Shown: one piece after another, positions 63,018 to 64,000 of the stretch
Position numbering within the stretch: position 1 is the first letter of the stretch
How the letters are laid out: every line of letters begins with the position of its first letter
From: Mycolicibacterium sp. CH28
GTDB lineage: Bacteria > Actinomycetota > Actinomycetes > Mycobacteriales > Mycobacteriaceae
NCBI RefSeq assembly: GCF_004745805.1
Contig: NZ_SRLQ01000002.1
Coordinates: 1 to 64,000 of the forward strand
DNA length: 64,000 nucleotides
Reading direction: 5' to 3'
Made by a program: the position numbers and the translations under genes
Notes under the pieces: generated by a model
Databases searched by the model: none
The model's input: the letters and a program-made list of their open reading frames with translations, nothing else
What the model was told of the DNA's origin: nothing

Positions 63018-64000
63018 TTAGGCCTGCACCCAGTTGCCGTGGAAACCGTAGGGAACCCGGCGCGGCAGGCGGATCCGGGCGACCGGGTCTCCGGCGAAGT
63101 CGGAGGCATCCAGAATCACCAGATCGGTGCCGTCGCGGGCCGGGTCGTAGACGTACGCCAGATACCAGCCGTTGCTCTCGTCGGCCGGTCCGCTTGGCGA
63201 CGCGACGAAGACGGCCTCGCCGGGACCACCGGGTGCAGCCGCGGTGCCGAAGCGATGTTCGACGGCGCTGCCGGTGCTCAGGTCGTGGCGCACCAGGCCG
63301 GCGTCACCGACGGACACGGCGTAGCGGGCCGGCAGTCCGGCCAGCCGGTCGTCGATGCGGGGGAATTCCACGGCGCGGTCGTCGAGCTGGCGCTCGCTGA
63401 CGGTGCCGTTCTGCAGGTCGATGGTCCAGCTCCACAGCACCGCGCTGGCGTCGAACCCCCCGTTGTCGCGCCACAATTCTGGATAGCGGACCGCCTGCAG
63501 CACAATCGATTTCCCGTCGGCGCTGTCGTGGGCGTTGGCGACGTGGAAGACATAGCAGGGGTCGATGTCGAACCAGCGGACCTCGCCGAAAGGATCGTCA
63601 CGGCGCAGCACGCCGAGGCGGGCACCGTAGCTGTCGTCCCACCGGTAGGGCATGTCCCCCTTGCCGCTGAGCGCGATGTCGAGGTTGAACACGATGGGCA
63701 GGTCCATGAAGATGACGTGCCCGGCGGTCAGCGCGAAGTCGTGCATCATCGTCAGCGCCTTGACCTCGAGCGGCCGGTTGATCGTGAGCTCACCGTTGGC
63801 ATCGGCACGGTGATAGGTGACGTGCGGGGTGAAGATGCTGCCGTAGCCGAAGAAGTGCAGTTCGCCGGTGGTCGGACAGATCTTGGGGTGGGCTGTCATC
63901 GAGTCGACGAGCTTGCCGTCGAAGTCATAGCAGCCCACAGTCTCCAGATCGTTGGTGATCTCGTAGGGCAGCGACGACTCGACAAGGGCCAGGGTCTTAC
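63018..64000 (-). CDS. Carotenoid-cleavage (RPE65-family) oxygenase, C-terminal part
   Basis: An Fe(II)-dependent dioxygenase that cleaves carotenoids, apocarotenoids or stilbene-like compounds. The visible part keeps three of the four iron-binding His: MMHDFALT, FHVANAHD and, at the C-terminus, YGFHGNWVQA. TAHPKICPTTGELHFFGYG, also present, is a family signature. The frame is open to the window edge (LVESSLPYEIT, then VGCYDFDGK), so the gene begins outside and the internal GTG at 63938 is not the start. It is the upstream neighbour of the SDR/NTF2-like pair, on the same strand. Confidence 0.92.
   Translation of the reverse strand, partial: KTLALVESSLPYEITNDLETVGCYDFDGKLVDSMTAHPKICPTTGELHFFGYGSIFTPHVTYHRADANGELTINRPLEVKALTMMHDFALTAGHVIFMDLPIVFNLDIALSGKGDMPYRWDDSYGARLGVLRRDDPFGEVRWFDIDPCYVFHVANAHDSADGKSIVLQAVRYPELWRDNGGFDASAVLWSWTIDLQNGTVSERQLDDRAVEFPRIDDRLAGLPARYAVSVGDAGLVRHDLSTGSAVEHRFGTAAAPGGPGEAVFVASPSGPADESNGWYLAYVYDPARDGTDLVILDASDFAGDPVARIRLPRRVPYGFHGNWVQA

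Overview
The window is high-GC, densely coded actinobacterial DNA. From memory of the Mycobacterium tuberculosis H37Rv map, gene content and order follow Rv3646c (topA) through Rv3684 and then Rv3688c to Rv3695. Crp, WhiB4, PonA2, MarP and a mycobacterial Tad locus are all present, but PE/PPE genes and the dpp operon are absent. This points to a non-tuberculous, probably environmental, Mycobacterium/Mycolicibacterium; the species cannot be named from the sequence.

Layout. 1-5.9 kb: 5' part of topA, an Rv3647c-like gene, cspA with a terminator, an MrfA-type helicase and a tandem-PAS protein. 5.9-10.3 kb: a minus-strand Tad pilus operon (Ssd, TadA, TadB, TadC, Flp pilin, TadE and TadG-like pseudopilins). 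10.4-12 kb: two conserved non-coding RNAs flank a SerB1-like phosphatase, the 6C RNA (minus) and the RNA-polymerase-binding Ms1/MTS2823 RNA (plus). 12-22 kb: acetyl-CoA synthetase, a secreted S1 protease, a holin-like protein, EphE, the operon nth-TlpA-NudL-marP, and crp. 22-31 kb: a metallo-beta-lactamase/RidA/DUF4177 operon, the paired Get3-like ATPases, whiB4, ponA2, a phosphoesterase, cds1 and tRNA-Pro(CGG).

31-41 kb is more variable. It holds a CorC-type CBS protein, a universal stress protein overlapping the P-type ATPase ctpF with a possible DosR box upstream, a Pro-rich secreted protein, an Rv0785-like flavoprotein, and a small group comprising a haem-oxygenase-like diiron enzyme, a CDGSH protein and an MTQ2-like methyltransferase. 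41-48 kb is the conserved YqeY / Rv3689 / DUF4129 / DUF4350 / MoxR2 / DUF58 / SpoIIM block.

48-59 kb is an island lying between the Rv3694c and Rv3695 homologues. It is a one-direction cluster under a GntR/HutC regulator: two dimethylglycine/sarcosine dehydrogenase-type flavoproteins with C-terminal GcvT domains, an amino-acid permease, a choline-kinase-like phosphotransferase, L-serine dehydratase and formyl-THF deformylase. Together they suggest uptake and demethylation of N-methylated glycines, with the one-carbon units handled on tetrahydrofolate and carbon leaving as serine then pyruvate. 59-64 kb: the displaced RDD protein, a CPA2 antiporter with a ParB-like partner, an SDR/NTF2-like pair and the 3' part of a carotenoid-cleavage oxygenase.

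The first 45 bases form a perfect inverted repeat that interrupts topA and look like a contig-end artefact. Identifications rest on reading motifs and remembered homologues; no database search was possible.
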